This document shows, in pieces, positions 47,849 to 56,400 of a stretch of 64,000 nucleotides of DNA. The translations under genes were made by a program, and so were the position numbers. Position 1 is the stretch's first letter. Each line of letters begins with the position of its first letter. Under the pieces are notes generated by a model that saw only the letters and a program-made list of their open reading frames with translations, was not told the DNA's origin and made no database searches. The DNA is from JALORV01 sp963712485 (GTDB lineage Bacteria > Pseudomonadota > Gammaproteobacteria > Burkholderiales > Burkholderiaceae_F): contig CAVQID010000036.1 in assembly GCA_963712485.1 (NCBI GenBank), positions 1 through 64,000 of the forward strand, given 5' to 3'.

Positions 47849-50332
47849 TTACGAATCGAACATGAGGGCGATCGCTCTCTCTTCGGGCAAACGGGCGCCG
47901 GCGGCCGCAGACTGCTGCGCAAGTGCGGTTCCGAGCTTCGCTTGCACGAGCGCCATAACCCGATCGCGCGTGTCTGTTACGAACGGCGGCACAAGTCGCT
48001 GGGTACGCCTCACCTCGACGTCGAAAAATCCGATCAACATGGCGGCGTCTTCCTCGGATCCGGGCTGCTGGGCGTGCAACAGCGCCACAAATGGCACTAA
48101 CGTAGCCACCATCTGCGTGCGTTGCAGGTAGGGGATCACCTCTCTGCCCAGGGAAAGCGATGAGTCCCGATCGCCGCGCAGCGCGTACGCGTTCGCCAGG
48201 AATTGCTGGCAGCCGCCGACACCATAGGGTGCGTTGATGCGTCGAAACGTGGCGATTGCAGCCTGAAGGACAGGTATCGCTTCGTCGACGTAACCGAGCG
48301 CGCAGCCGTACCAGGCAGCCGTTGAAAGCGCCATCTGCTCGCCCATTTCGAGTCCACTCTGGCGATAGATCGCAGCCTGCCGTTCGGCCCAGGGACGGGC
48401 GCCCGCATAGTCTCCCAAGTAAGCCAAGTGCCGCGCATGCGCGAGCGCCAGGGCTGCCCTTTGGCGAGACGGCGCATCGTCGTCGATCAGCGCGTCGGCT
48501 TCCGCCAGAGCGGCCGCACGATGCTGCGATTCGCCCCGATGTGCTCCTACCATCACCGTCCAAATCAGACTATCAATCAACCTGAAAGTGTCCCCCATCG
48601 AGCGGAAAAGTTCCGTGGCACGCAAAGCGGCGACGTAGCACTCGTGCGGACCGCCGAGGTAACCGAGGTGTGCGAGCGCCAGGTTGAATCGCGCCTCCAC
48701 TTCAACGTCCAGTCCTGCGGGCAGCGGCATCAGGCGCTTGCCACAGGCGATGCCCTCGTTCATCAATTCATAGTTCAACCATAGCCGCCGGCTGTTGGCA
48801 AAGAGCGCGCACGCGACAGGACGAGTGTCCGCCGCAGCGGCGCACCAGTCGAGGGCGGCACGCACGTTGTCGAGTTCGGCGTCCTGACGCGTCTGATCTT
48901 CTGCGCTCCACCGCCAATATCCGGCCTCGACGTGCCGCACAAACTCAAGCATCGCATCGGCATGTCTGCGCAACAGCTGCCGGGTTTCGCCTGCGGCGGC
49001 AAGCTGCTCGAGTGCGAACGCGCGCGTCGTTTCCAGCAGCCGGTAGCGCGGCTCTTCGCCGCCGTCGGCAACGACCAGGGACTTGTCAACAAGATGGCCC
49101 AGCAGGTCCAGTACTGTCCACCGGTCAAGGCGTTCGTCGGCAGCGACCGCCTGCGCCAGCTCGAGGGAAAAGCCGCCCACGAATACGCCGAGCCGGCGAA
49201 ACACGGCCCGCTCTTCGTTGGACAACAATTGATGGCTCCACTCGAGGGTCGCCCGAAGCGTTTGGTGGCGACGCAGCACTGATCGCGTACCGCCGGTCAA
49301 GACATTGAAGCGTTCGTCGAGTCGCGCCCGCAAGCCGTCGATGCCGAGCAGTCGAACGCGCGCTGCCGCCAATTCAATCGCGAGCGGCATGCCGTCAAGG
49401 CGACGACAAATGTCTGCGATCGTCACGAGTTGTGCGCTCGTCGGCTGCAGCCGCGGATCGGCCGCTCGAGCGCGCGCGACGAACAGTGCGACAGCGGCCG
49501 GTGTTTCGGTAGTGCTGTCGCTTGCCAAGCCGCTCAACCGATAGACATGCTCCGCAGGCAGGCGCAACGGCTCCTGGCTGGTCACCATTACGCGCAGGTC
49601 TGGGACGTCGGCGAGCAGCGCACGCACACTGTCCGCGGCAGCATCCAGCACGTGCTCGCAGTTATCCAGGACCAATAGCGAGCGTCCGTGGCGCAGCAAT
49701 GCACTGACGGTTTGCAGCACGGGCCGATCATCGCTGCCGCTAACGCCGAGCACCTGACCGATTGCCGCGGGTACTGCCGCGCTGTCGCTCAGCTGCGAGA
49801 GCTCGACCCACCACGTGCCGCCGGCAAAGTGCTCACGCGCGGCGCCGGCAAGTGCTTGTGCCAGTCGCGTCTTGCCGATACCCCCGGCGCCGACGATCGA
49901 CACCAGCGCGTGTTCCCGTAGCAGGTCACTGACCGCTAGCAGGTCCTCGGCACGACCGAACAGCGGCTCCGGCGGCGTTGCTGCTTTGGATGCCACCGAT
50001 GGAACTGGTGCGGACGCGTCGTTGAGCGAACTCACGCTCGCGGTAAAGCGATAGCCGCGCCCCGGAATTGTCGCGATGGTCTGTGGCCCCAGCAGCTTGC
50101 GCAGTGCCGAGATGTGCACTTGAAGGTTGTTCTCTTCCACGACGATGTCCGGCCAGACCAGCTCGAATAGCTCGTTCTTACCGACTACACGGTCGCGCCG
50201 CTCTACCAGGGCTACCAGCACGTCGAACGCGCGCGCACCAAGCCGCGCGGGCACTTCGCCGACTAGCAAGCGGCGCTTAGCTAAATCCAGGCGCGCTGTG
50301 CCAAAACGAATGTCTGGAGTGGCGATTTCCAT
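47849..50332 (-). CDS. Winged-helix / NB-ARC ATPase / TPR transcriptional regulator (STAND)
   Basis: An 827-residue regulator. An OmpR/CadC-type winged helix lies at about 25-95 (LGARAFDVLVALVERRDRVV, VEENNLQVHISALRKLLG, TIPGRGYRFTA). A STAND ATPase follows: P-loop IVGAGGIGKTRLAQA near 140, Walker B SLLVLDNCEHVLD near 220, and the GLPL-type motif GMPLAIELAAARV near 320. A C-terminal TPR array runs from about 500 to 790. STAND proteins oligomerise on ligand binding, so this is a signal-controlled DNA-binding switch. ATG 50332 (MEIATPDIRFG) is preferred to 50428. It is divergent from two small exported or membrane proteins and a cupin, which are likely targets. No signal peptide is present. Confidence 0.88.
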   Translation of the reverse strand: MEIATPDIRFGTARLDLAKRRLLVGEVPARLGARAFDVLVALVERRDRVVGKNELFELVWPDIVVEENNLQVHISALRKLLGPQTIATIPGRGYRFTASVSSLNDASAPVPSVASKAATPPEPLFGRAEDLLAVSDLLREHALVSIVGAGGIGKTRLAQALAGAAREHFAGGTWWVELSQLSDSAAVPAAIGQVLGVSGSDDRPVLQTVSALLRHGRSLLVLDNCEHVLDAAADSVRALLADVPDLRVMVTSQEPLRLPAEHVYRLSGLASDSTTETPAAVALFVARARAADPRLQPTSAQLVTIADICRRLDGMPLAIELAAARVRLLGIDGLRARLDERFNVLTGGTRSVLRRHQTLRATLEWSHQLLSNEERAVFRRLGVFVGGFSLELAQAVAADERLDRWTVLDLLGHLVDKSLVVADGGEEPRYRLLETTRAFALEQLAAAGETRQLLRRHADAMLEFVRHVEAGYWRWSAEDQTRQDAELDNVRAALDWCAAAADTRPVACALFANSRRLWLNYELMNEGIACGKRLMPLPAGLDVEVEARFNLALAHLGYLGGPHECYVAALRATELFRSMGDTFRLIDSLIWTVMVGAHRGESQHRAAALAEADALIDDDAPSRQRAALALAHARHLAYLGDYAGARPWAERQAAIYRQSGLEMGEQMALSTAAWYGCALGYVDEAIPVLQAAIATFRRINAPYGVGGCQQFLANAYALRGDRDSSLSLGREVIPYLQRTQMVATLVPFVALLHAQQPGSEEDAAMLIGFFDVEVRRTQRLVPPFVTDTRDRVMALVQAKLGTALAQQSAAAGARLPEERAIALMFDS

Positions 50333-50491
50333 CGACGGCCTCCGCTCCGGGTGCTCAAGCTTAGTCGCCTGCCGGACGTCGACACGCTGCAATTCAGAAC
50401 GATTAAGACTGGTCAGGGTGCAGCCCAACGACCTGAATGCGGTTAAGGCCCGACGATTCGTCCATCGTCAAATCTCCCCAGGAAGCCACCA

Positions 50492-50611
50492 ATGAACCGC
50501 AAATCCGTGACCGAACGCTTCGCCCTGATCATGCTTGCCACGCTTGCTTCGACCAGCACGTTCCTCCTGATGGTGCTGGGCCCCATGGCCAGCAGCGGCG
50601 GACTCGCCTGA
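50492..50611 (+). CDS. 39-residue single-span membrane microprotein
   Basis: The frame MNRKSVTERFALIMLATLAS continues as TSTFLLMVLGPMASSGGLA and stops at 50609-50611. A good AGGAAG ribosome-binding site stands eight bases before ATG. The charged N terminus followed by about 22 hydrophobic residues predicts one membrane span, or an uncleaved signal. It is the first gene after the divergent STAND regulator and lies 88 bases before the exported 102-residue protein. No family is known to me. Confidence 0.55.
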   Translation: MNRKSVTERFALIMLATLASTSTFLLMVLGPMASSGGLA

Positions 50612-50699
50612 AATATCTGCTGTCGGCGCAACAGCGCAGCCCATACACAGACTGGTCGCATGCCGAACCACGTCCAATGTTCGAAGAACGGGAGTGCAA

Positions 50700-51008
50700 A
50701 TGAAAAACTTACTCCGCTTGTCCCCCATCGCTGTCTGCGGCGCAGTCCTGTCGGCCGCCGTCGCTTTACCTGCCCGTGCCGAATTCAAATGCGACGGGCG
50801 TCAACTGTCGCGAGTGGACGCCATCGCCTGCGCCCATGCCGCGCAAGGTCCGGACTCGTTACGGCGCTTCGTCACACGTACCCAAAAGATCTACGGACTG
50901 CAGATGCGCGACTACGCGCGCTTCGTTGGTGATGAGCCGAAGGCGGCGCCCGCGCAGGCCACGCATGCAACTCCACGTGATTCAGTCGCCGGCGTGGCAC
51001 GTCCGTAG
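50700..51008 (+). CDS. Small exported protein, hypothetical
   Basis: A 102-residue protein with signal peptide MKNLLRLSPIAVCGAVLSAA, probably cleaved after ALPARA. The mature part has two Cys residues (FKCDGRQLSRVDAIACAHAA) that could form one disulfide, then a helical segment DSLRRFVTRTQKIYGLQMRD and a low-complexity Ala/Pro tail. ATG 50700 has GGAG seven bases upstream. I do not recognise the family. It is parallel to the microprotein and the cupin gene, and divergent from the STAND regulator. Confidence 0.6.
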   Translation: MKNLLRLSPIAVCGAVLSAAVALPARAEFKCDGRQLSRVDAIACAHAAQGPDSLRRFVTRTQKIYGLQMRDYARFVGDEPKAAPAQATHATPRDSVAGVARP

Positions 51009-51146
51009 CACTGAGCATAGTCGGCGCGCGAGCATCGCTGCGCCGTCCGGGCAGCAAGACCGACAGGCATCCGGACGTCCAAATGGTTCATCTTGGGCAC
51101 AGATGATCAGTCGGCGGGTAACAATCGACCCCATAAGGATTAAACA

Positions 51147-51743
51147 ATGAAGACAATGTGGGCCGGCGCTGCGCTGGCATTGGCAGTCGGTCTGGTCAAT
51201 TTCCCGAATGACGCTGACGCCCAGCAGTTCTCGGTGAAACCGCTCGCCGAAAAGAAGCTCCGGCAGCTGCCGCCGGGGCCGCTCTATTGGCGCGTTGAAA
51301 CCGTATCGAGCGTGGAGCAGGCGAAAGCCGCCGAAAGACCAACCGCTTTCGTGGTCGAAGTCGCGGGAAAGGTCTGGCTGCTGACGCTCGCTGCGCCCGG
51401 CGGATCCACCGCCGGTGCGGCTAAGCTCGCCGAGATTGGCCCGGTGCCACGGCTCGATGCGCCCGAGTACCTGTTGCGCGTCAACCTCGGCAGCGGCCCG
51501 CCGGGCGCAAAGACGCCGGTGCACACGCATCCTGGATCGGAAAGCTTTTACGTCGTGACCGGCCGGCTCGGCCAGAAGACGCCGCAGGGCGAGAGTCAGG
51601 TGGACGCTGGCGGTACGATGAGCGGCAAGGGCGCTGACATCCCGATGGAAGTGGCCAGCGTCGGCACCGCCGACCTTCAAGCGCTGGTGATGTTCGTCGT
51701 CGATGCAACCCGGCCGTTCTCATCCCACGCAACGATCAAGTAG
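51147..51743 (+). CDS. Exported cupin-domain protein
   Basis: A 198-residue protein with an N-terminal signal MKTMWAGAALALAVGLVN, cut near DADAQQ. The cupin motif 1 is TPVHTHPGSESFYVVTGRL near residue 125 with His, His and Glu metal ligands; motif 2 is degenerate around DIPMEVASVG. It may bind a small molecule or metal in the periplasm. ATG 51147 follows AAGGATTAAACA. The 138-base gap to the 102-residue gene holds no obvious terminator, so a three-gene operon under the divergent STAND regulator is possible. The frame is intact. Confidence 0.75.
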   Translation: MKTMWAGAALALAVGLVNFPNDADAQQFSVKPLAEKKLRQLPPGPLYWRVETVSSVEQAKAAERPTAFVVEVAGKVWLLTLAAPGGSTAGAAKLAEIGPVPRLDAPEYLLRVNLGSGPPGAKTPVHTHPGSESFYVVTGRLGQKTPQGESQVDAGGTMSGKGADIPMEVASVGTADLQALVMFVVDATRPFSSHATIK

Positions 51744-52222
51744 CGCGACGTGGCGGTCGCGCGCTGAGGCGGCCGCAGCCCGACGTTTGTAAACCTAAGG
51801 CGCTTCAAGGCCACTTTGCTTCGCCGCAGCACGAGTCACTCCAGCAAGCCACTTACGAATCCGCGCGATCCAATCTCACACCGTGCCCATCGTTCCGGCC
51901 TGTCATGATTGTGGGAGCAGCAGGGCGTGCGGCCGCGTGGTCGAGGGAGACTGATGCTCACTCACCGAGCGGGCAAGCAGGGCTCGGACGAGAAGGGAAG
52001 TCTCGTTCATCCTGTTCCGGTCTCAAATGTGTCCACCTTGGGGGCAGATCAGCCCGGGCTCGGCAGTTCGGGGCGCGTTCCCCGTATCAGAGATGGAGCG
52101 CTTGCTGGCGCGGGCGCATGCGCCCGCGCCTCGCGGACAGCTTTCGCGCGTTGACGGATCACTGGTATGCGCCGTTGCTGCACGCCGGGTTCATCGTCCG
52201 ACAGCCGGCCAATCGCGAGATC
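51744..52222. other. Stretch without a supportable gene
   Basis: Between the cupin gene and the surE stop are 479 bases with only short frames lacking recognisable motifs. The one clear structure is the 24-base palindrome at 52107-52130, given separately. Confidence 0.5.
52107..52130. repeat. Perfect 24-base palindrome
   Basis: The half-site GGCGCGGGCGCA is followed directly by its exact complement, with no loop, centred on GCATGC at 52118. It could be an operator or cruciform. It lies about 93 bases from the 3' end of surE. Confidence 0.5.
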
Positions 52223-53017
52223 TCACGATGATTCATCCTCCTCCACCTCGTCCGTGCGTTGATCGGCGGGCGGCGCATCCAGCGGCAGAGCTGCCGCCAG
52301 CCGCGCCAGGTCGGTCTGGTCAGTGAGGTCCAGGCTGAGCGGCGTAATCGAGATGTAGCCCCGCTCCATCGCCCATAGATCGGTGCCGGGCTCGGTTTCC
52401 TCGATCGGCACGACGGTGAACCAGAAGTGCTTGCGGCCCATGGGATCCTCGCCGGGAACGATGCGGCCGTCGTAGTGGCGCACCGCCTGGCGGGTCCAGG
52501 TCATGCCTCGAGGGGCTGCCGGCAGGTTGACGTTGAGCAGACGGCCGGAGGTATCGACCAGCAGGGCGCGCAGCACCCGCTCGATATGCGGCTCGAGCGC
52601 GTTGAAGTCCGGCTCTTCTCCGCCCGGTGCTGTTGAGGGCGTGCTGAGCGCAATGCCGCGGATGCCGAACAGTGTTGCCTGCTTGGCTGCGGCCAGCGTG
52701 CCGGAGTGCCAGATGGCGTTGCCGAGGTTGACGCCGATATTGACGCCCGAGAGAACAACGTCGACCTGTTCCCAGTTGTGCACCCCGAGCGCGACACAGT
52801 CGGCCGGGGTCCCGTTGACTCGCCAGGCTTCGATGCCCGGGATATTCGTAGCTCGGCGGTAAGTCAACGGGCGCGACGCGGTGATCGCATGGCTGGCTGA
52901 CGACTGTTCGACGTCGGGAGCAACGACGCGCACGTCACCGAAGCGCGCCGCGACACGGGCAAGCGCTGCAACGCCCGGACTGTGGATGCCATCATCGTTC
53001 GCGACTAGGATGCGCAT
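52223..53017 (-). CDS. surE: 5'/3'-nucleotidase SurE
   Basis: A 264-residue metal-dependent phosphatase that hydrolyses nucleoside monophosphates in stationary phase. MRILVANDDGIHSPGVAALA contains the metal-binding Asp pair, DVEQSSASHAIT the Ser motif, and VDVVLSGVNIGVNLGNAIWHSGT the conserved Asn site. All catalytic residues are present. ATG 53017 is the canonical start; the open frame to 53848 mirrors the kinase gene and is not part of it. The C terminus is acidic (DEVEEDESS). surE is usually beside pcm or nlpD in Proteobacteria, but here it is alone, divergent from a lipid kinase gene. Confidence 0.93.
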   Translation of the reverse strand: MRILVANDDGIHSPGVAALARVAARFGDVRVVAPDVEQSSASHAITASRPLTYRRATNIPGIEAWRVNGTPADCVALGVHNWEQVDVVLSGVNIGVNLGNAIWHSGTLAAAKQATLFGIRGIALSTPSTAPGGEEPDFNALEPHIERVLRALLVDTSGRLLNVNLPAAPRGMTWTRQAVRHYDGRIVPGEDPMGRKHFWFTVVPIEETEPGTDLWAMERGYISITPLSLDLTDQTDLARLAAALPLDAPPADQRTDEVEEDESS

Positions 53018-53053
53018 CAGCTGCCGCCCTTTCCGCACGGTGTGGTGCTGCCG

Positions 53054-53962
53054 ATGAAAATTGCGCTCGTCCACAACCCCACCGCCGGTAGCGGTCAAGA
53101 GGCCGACGACCTCGTCCGCCTCATCACCGAGGCCGGCCACGACGTGCGCCATCGGTCGACAGAGAAAGGCTGGGAGCAATTGTTGCGCCAGGCCGACCTT
53201 GTCGTGGCCGCTGGGGGCGATGGAACGGTGCGCAAGGTGGCGTTGGCGGCGGCAGACCACGCCTTGCCGTTCGCAACCCTGCCTATCGGCACCGCCAACA
53301 ACATTGCGAAGGCCCTCGGTGTGCTTGGAGACGCACGCGAGCTGGTTGAAACCTGGTCGACATCGCCGCGATCCGAGCAGCCGTTCGACATCGGCGAGGT
53401 CGCCGCACCATGGGGCTGCGCGCGCTTTGTCGAAGGTATTGGGGGCGGACTTATAGCCGATCTGATCAGCCGCGCTGACGAGATTGCTGCGGACGCGACT
53501 CTGCTCGGTCGCGAGACGGATCGCGCGTTGTACTTGCTCTCCGAGCTGGTTCGCGAGGCGCCTGTTCGTCACTGGCGGATTGCAGCGGACGGGGAGGATC
53601 TGTCGGGCGATTACCTCGCCGTCGAGGTACTTAACATCCGCTTCGTCGGACCGAACGTGCCGCTTGCTCCCGCAGCCAGCCCCTGCGATGGTTTGCTCGA
53701 TCTCGTCCTGGTGAGCGACGCTGAGCGCGAGTCGCTGCTCGCCTACCTGGAAAATCGCCTGCACTTCGCTGGCGGTCAGCTGCCTGCCTTGCGGGTCACT
53801 CAGGCGCGTGGAGTGGAAGTGGAAGCACCGGCCGGGGTACGGCTGCACCTCGACGACCGCAATTGGCCGTCCGCCCGGCCGCTCGCCAATGCAGCAGCGT
53901 TAAGCATGCGCTGCCTGGCCGGGGCAACGACGTTTGTCGGGACGCCGAGCACCATGGATTGA
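53054..53962 (+). CDS. Diacylglycerol kinase catalytic-domain protein
   Basis: A 302-residue soluble lipid kinase of the DagK/YegS type. MKIALVHNPTAGSGQ is the ATP-binding strand, VVAAGGDGTVRKVALAA near residue 50 is the GGDGT signature, and TLPIGTANNIAKALG near residue 75 follows. A C-terminal beta-rich domain binds the lipid. Members phosphorylate diacylglycerol, ceramide or related lipids using ATP; the substrate here is unknown. The start is ATG at 53054; the in-frame GTG at 53042 is less likely. It is divergent from surE by 36 bases. Confidence 0.85.
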   Translation: MKIALVHNPTAGSGQEADDLVRLITEAGHDVRHRSTEKGWEQLLRQADLVVAAGGDGTVRKVALAAADHALPFATLPIGTANNIAKALGVLGDARELVETWSTSPRSEQPFDIGEVAAPWGCARFVEGIGGGLIADLISRADEIAADATLLGRETDRALYLLSELVREAPVRHWRIAADGEDLSGDYLAVEVLNIRFVGPNVPLAPAASPCDGLLDLVLVSDAERESLLAYLENRLHFAGGQLPALRVTQARGVEVEAPAGVRLHLDDRNWPSARPLANAAALSMRCLAGATTFVGTPSTMD

Positions 53963-53988
53963 ATCGGTTCGGGGTTGCGAGCCACCGC

Positions 53989-54341
53989 TCACTGTTCGTC
54001 AAGTCCTTGGACTTTCCGGAAGGTTGATCTATCCCAGTAGCCTCGCTGAAAGGCGAAGCGTCCATCCACGACGTGAAGAAACCGCAGCCTCGGAGGCCAA
54101 GCGGATCACGCCATTCGAGAATGGCCCACTCGCCATCCTCGAAAAGATTCTCGACAATGCAAACCATCGTCGCGGACGCGAAAGCAGCCACGAACATCGC
54201 GCGGATGTTCTCGCGGCCTTGTACGGGTTCATCCACGACCTGGTGATTCACGGCGTCATCGGCATAAAACGCAGCAAGGGCATCGACACCAGCGCGATTG
54301 AATGCGTCTACCCAAGCGAGCACGAGTTGACGCGGTTGCAC
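53989..54341 (-). CDS. SnoaL-like polyketide cyclase/NTF2-fold protein (one frameshift)
   Basis: A small NTF2-fold protein beginning MQPRQLVLAWVDAFNRAGVD, with FYADDAVNHQVVDEPVQGR, the usual SnoaL-like pattern of a helix pair and a cone of strands. After LRGCGFF near 54073 the frame breaks. The second frame continues as HVVDGRFAFQRGYWDRSTF and ends QGLDEQ at TGA 53989-53991, the normal family end. One lost base restores about 117 residues. SnoaL-like proteins include cyclases, isomerases and many of unknown function. Sequence error is more likely than inactivation. Confidence 0.72.
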
Positions 54342-54371
54342 GGGCCAAGAATGACGAGGGGAGCCGGACTG

Positions 54372-54797
54372 CTACTGCAGCGGCGCGGGATGTGGGCCCG
54401 GGATCGCGGGTGTCCAAAGCCACCCGCAGGTCTCCGCTGTCTTGCAGCCGACACGCTGCCAGGACTCGCTGCCCGGAGGCGTGATCGGCGTCGGGGCCGG
54501 TGGCATCGCGGTGCAGCTGGATCCCATTGCCCCGCACGCAATCGTCGTTGCCCACAGGAGGGCCAGGGATTGCGCACGGGACCAGCCCGGCGTTTCCAAC
54601 TCCGACCGCAATGAAAATTGATTGTCGGCGCGCTGTTTCGTGGCTAGGCGCTCGGCACCCTGTGGTGTCAGCACTACTGACGGCGACTTTTCGCCTGGCA
54701 GCGAGCGAAGGACCGCGTGGGGATCAGCGCTCTGCGCTGAGCTGACTCCCGCGGTTGCAGCCAGAACTGCAAAACCGGCAACGGCAATGAGCTTCAT
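54372..54797 (-). CDS. Exported hypothetical protein
   Basis: A 141-residue protein with signal peptide MKLIAVAGFAVLAATAGVSS, cut near SSAQS. The mature part has three Cys residues and a Pro/Thr-rich middle (SSCTAMPPAPTPITPPGSES). No family is recognised. ATG 54797 is inside a longer frame; the upstream part is not signal-like. It is parallel to the SnoaL-like gene 30 bases on. The last 30 residues look uneven, and a frameshift there cannot be excluded. Confidence 0.5.
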   Translation of the reverse strand: MKLIAVAGFAVLAATAGVSSAQSADPHAVLRSLPGEKSPSVVLTPQGAERLATKQRADNQFSLRSELETPGWSRAQSLALLWATTIACGAMGSSCTAMPPAPTPITPPGSESWQRVGCKTAETCGWLWTPAIPGPHPAPLQ

Positions 54798-55045
54798 CGC
54801 TCTCCAATCCACTGCCTTCGGGGAAATTCTGCCCCTGGTCTCGGATGTCCGCAATACCGGCCGACCGCAGCGCACCGTTAGAAGTCGATTCTCCAGGTTC
54901 AGCTTGCCGCCGGCGACAACGTGTGAGCGTCGCGGGCCCGGAGCCAGCGGCTCCATGCATGCGTAGCGTGTTAAATTGAAACTTGTACGCTCGTGGTCTC
55001 GCAAGCACTGTCACGCCAGACAGTCTGCCCTTCGGGGAGGGTGAG

Positions 55046-55651
55046 ATGTCCAAGCTGTACCGGTCCAGCCACCGCGCACTGCAGGCGCGCTACGACACGG
55101 CGCGACTCGCCGATCGCATTGAAGCCACGCTGTTTCGTGAGCAGTTCACAACCGAAGATCGGGCGTTCATCGAACGTCTCGACATGTTCTTTCTCGCGAC
55201 CGCGGACGCTGAAGGACGGCCAAGCTGCTCGTTCAAGGGCGGGGACCGAGGCTTCGTACGAGTCAGCGGGGCGGCAGAACTGGTGTTCCCGTGTTACGAC
55301 GGCAACGGCATGTTTCTGTCCATGGGCAACGCCACCGAGAACGCCAACGTCGGCCTGCTGTTCATCGACTTCGAATCACCGAAGCGGCTGCGCGTGAACG
55401 GGACGGCGCAGCTTGTGCCGGCCGAATCGGTGTCGCCGCCTTATTTTGAAGCGCAGTTCCTTGTGCGTGTGAATGTCCGCCAGATCTTCCCGAACTGCCC
55501 GCGGTACGTGCCGAAGTTGCAGCGCGTTGAGCCTTCGCTGTTCGTTCCGCGCGCCGGCACAGTCACTCCCGTTCCCGGCTGGAAGCGCATGGACTGGGCA
55601 AAGGACGTGCTCCCCGCAGGAGATCCTGCTCGCGATACGAAGCGATCGTGA
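55046..55651 (+). CDS. Pyridoxamine 5'-phosphate oxidase-family flavoprotein
   Basis: A 201-residue FMN-binding split-barrel protein. FFLATADAEGRPSCSFKGG near residue 48 is the family's N-terminal strand pair, and FLSMGNATENANVGLLFIDF the central FMN-contacting segment. Members reduce or oxidise small molecules; this one is not classical PdxH. ATG 55046 has a strong GGGAGGGTGAG site. The signal is clean and the frame intact. The substrate is unknown. It stands between a divergent exported protein and the GYD protein gene. Confidence 0.8.
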   Translation: MSKLYRSSHRALQARYDTARLADRIEATLFREQFTTEDRAFIERLDMFFLATADAEGRPSCSFKGGDRGFVRVSGAAELVFPCYDGNGMFLSMGNATENANVGLLFIDFESPKRLRVNGTAQLVPAESVSPPYFEAQFLVRVNVRQIFPNCPRYVPKLQRVEPSLFVPRAGTVTPVPGWKRMDWAKDVLPAGDPARDTKRS

Positions 55652-55704
55652 CGGCGCCGATTCGGCGTCGCTACTTCCGCCCAATCGTCAATTCGAGGAC
55701 AAAG

Positions 55705-55729
55705 CCGACGCGGCGTCAGGCCGCGTCGG
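55705..55729. repeat. Perfect 10-bp hairpin
   Basis: CCGACGCGGC and its exact complement enclose GTCAG, about 54 bases after the flavoprotein gene. Four A residues follow, not T, so in the plus direction it is a weak terminator. It may be a factor-independent or bidirectional stop. Confidence 0.5.
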
Positions 55730-55884
55730 AAAAGCTCGGCGCCTTCACTCGACAGCTTCAAGCTGGTCTCTTTTGGAATTTCCCGGGGGCCTCGCCAGAA
55801 CAAAATGCGATGCAGCACATGACTCGGCGCGCTCGGGCGTACGATTAATCGTCGCGGGACTTCCGCACAACTTGAGGAACTCAG

Positions 55885-56208
55885 ATGGCCTACTTCCTTG
55901 TTCAGGCGTCGTATGGCGCACCTGCGGTAGGTGCGATGGTCAAAAGCCCTCAGGATCGTGCGGCGGCAATACGGCCGCTGATGGAGAAGATGGGCGGCAA
56001 GCTGCATGGCATGTGGCTTTGTTTTGGCGAATACGACATCGTCGCGATTGCCGAGATGCCGGATGCGATGTCCGCCGCGGCATTTTCAATGGCGGTCGGT
56101 GCCAGCGGTGCGATGAGTGCCTATCGCACGACGCCGCTGCTGACAATGAATGAAGCGGTCGACGCCATGAAGAAGGCGGGCAGCTTGGGGTATCAGCCCC
56201 CGAAGTGA
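55885..56208 (+). CDS. GYD-domain protein
   Basis: A 107-residue soluble protein with the family's FGEYDIVAIAEMPD motif, here GEYD in place of GYD, near residue 48, and the ferredoxin-like alpha-beta pattern (MAYFLVQASYGAPAVGAMV, then KMGGKLHGMWLC). Function of the family is unknown, although members are related to dimeric alpha-beta barrel proteins. ATG 55885 has an appropriate leader. A terminator-like hairpin lies directly after it. Confidence 0.8.
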   Translation: MAYFLVQASYGAPAVGAMVKSPQDRAAAIRPLMEKMGGKLHGMWLCFGEYDIVAIAEMPDAMSAAAFSMAVGASGAMSAYRTTPLLTMNEAVDAMKKAGSLGYQPPK

Positions 56209-56216
56209 CGTCACCG

Positions 56217-56246
56217 AGCGGAACGGCGGCAAAACCCTGTTCCGCT
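56217..56246 (+). terminator. Terminator-like hairpin after the GYD gene
   Basis: An eight-base stem AGCGGAAC / GTTCCGCT with a 14-base loop, followed by TTCG and sparse T residues, nine bases after the stop. Confidence 0.45.
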
Positions 56247-56400
56247 TTCGTGACTGCCGCCGACTTCCGGCGACTTCAGTTCGGCTCGCGCGGCCTGCAC
56301 CGGGCTGTAACGCAAGACTGCTGTCGCGCCGCGTCCATATGGACCGCAGCGCGCTCGGAGCCGTTGCGCCGGCGGGTTTGTCTCGGAAAGGAAAGGCCCG

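Noticed and set aside
47682..48563. A 293-codon minus-strand frame inside the STAND regulator
   Set aside because: It is a shifted frame of the TPR region with no motif and a high Arg/Ala content.
52223..53848. A 541-residue SurE with a long N-terminal extension
   Set aside because: The extension is the complement of the lipid kinase gene; SurE starts at 53017 with the standard N terminus.
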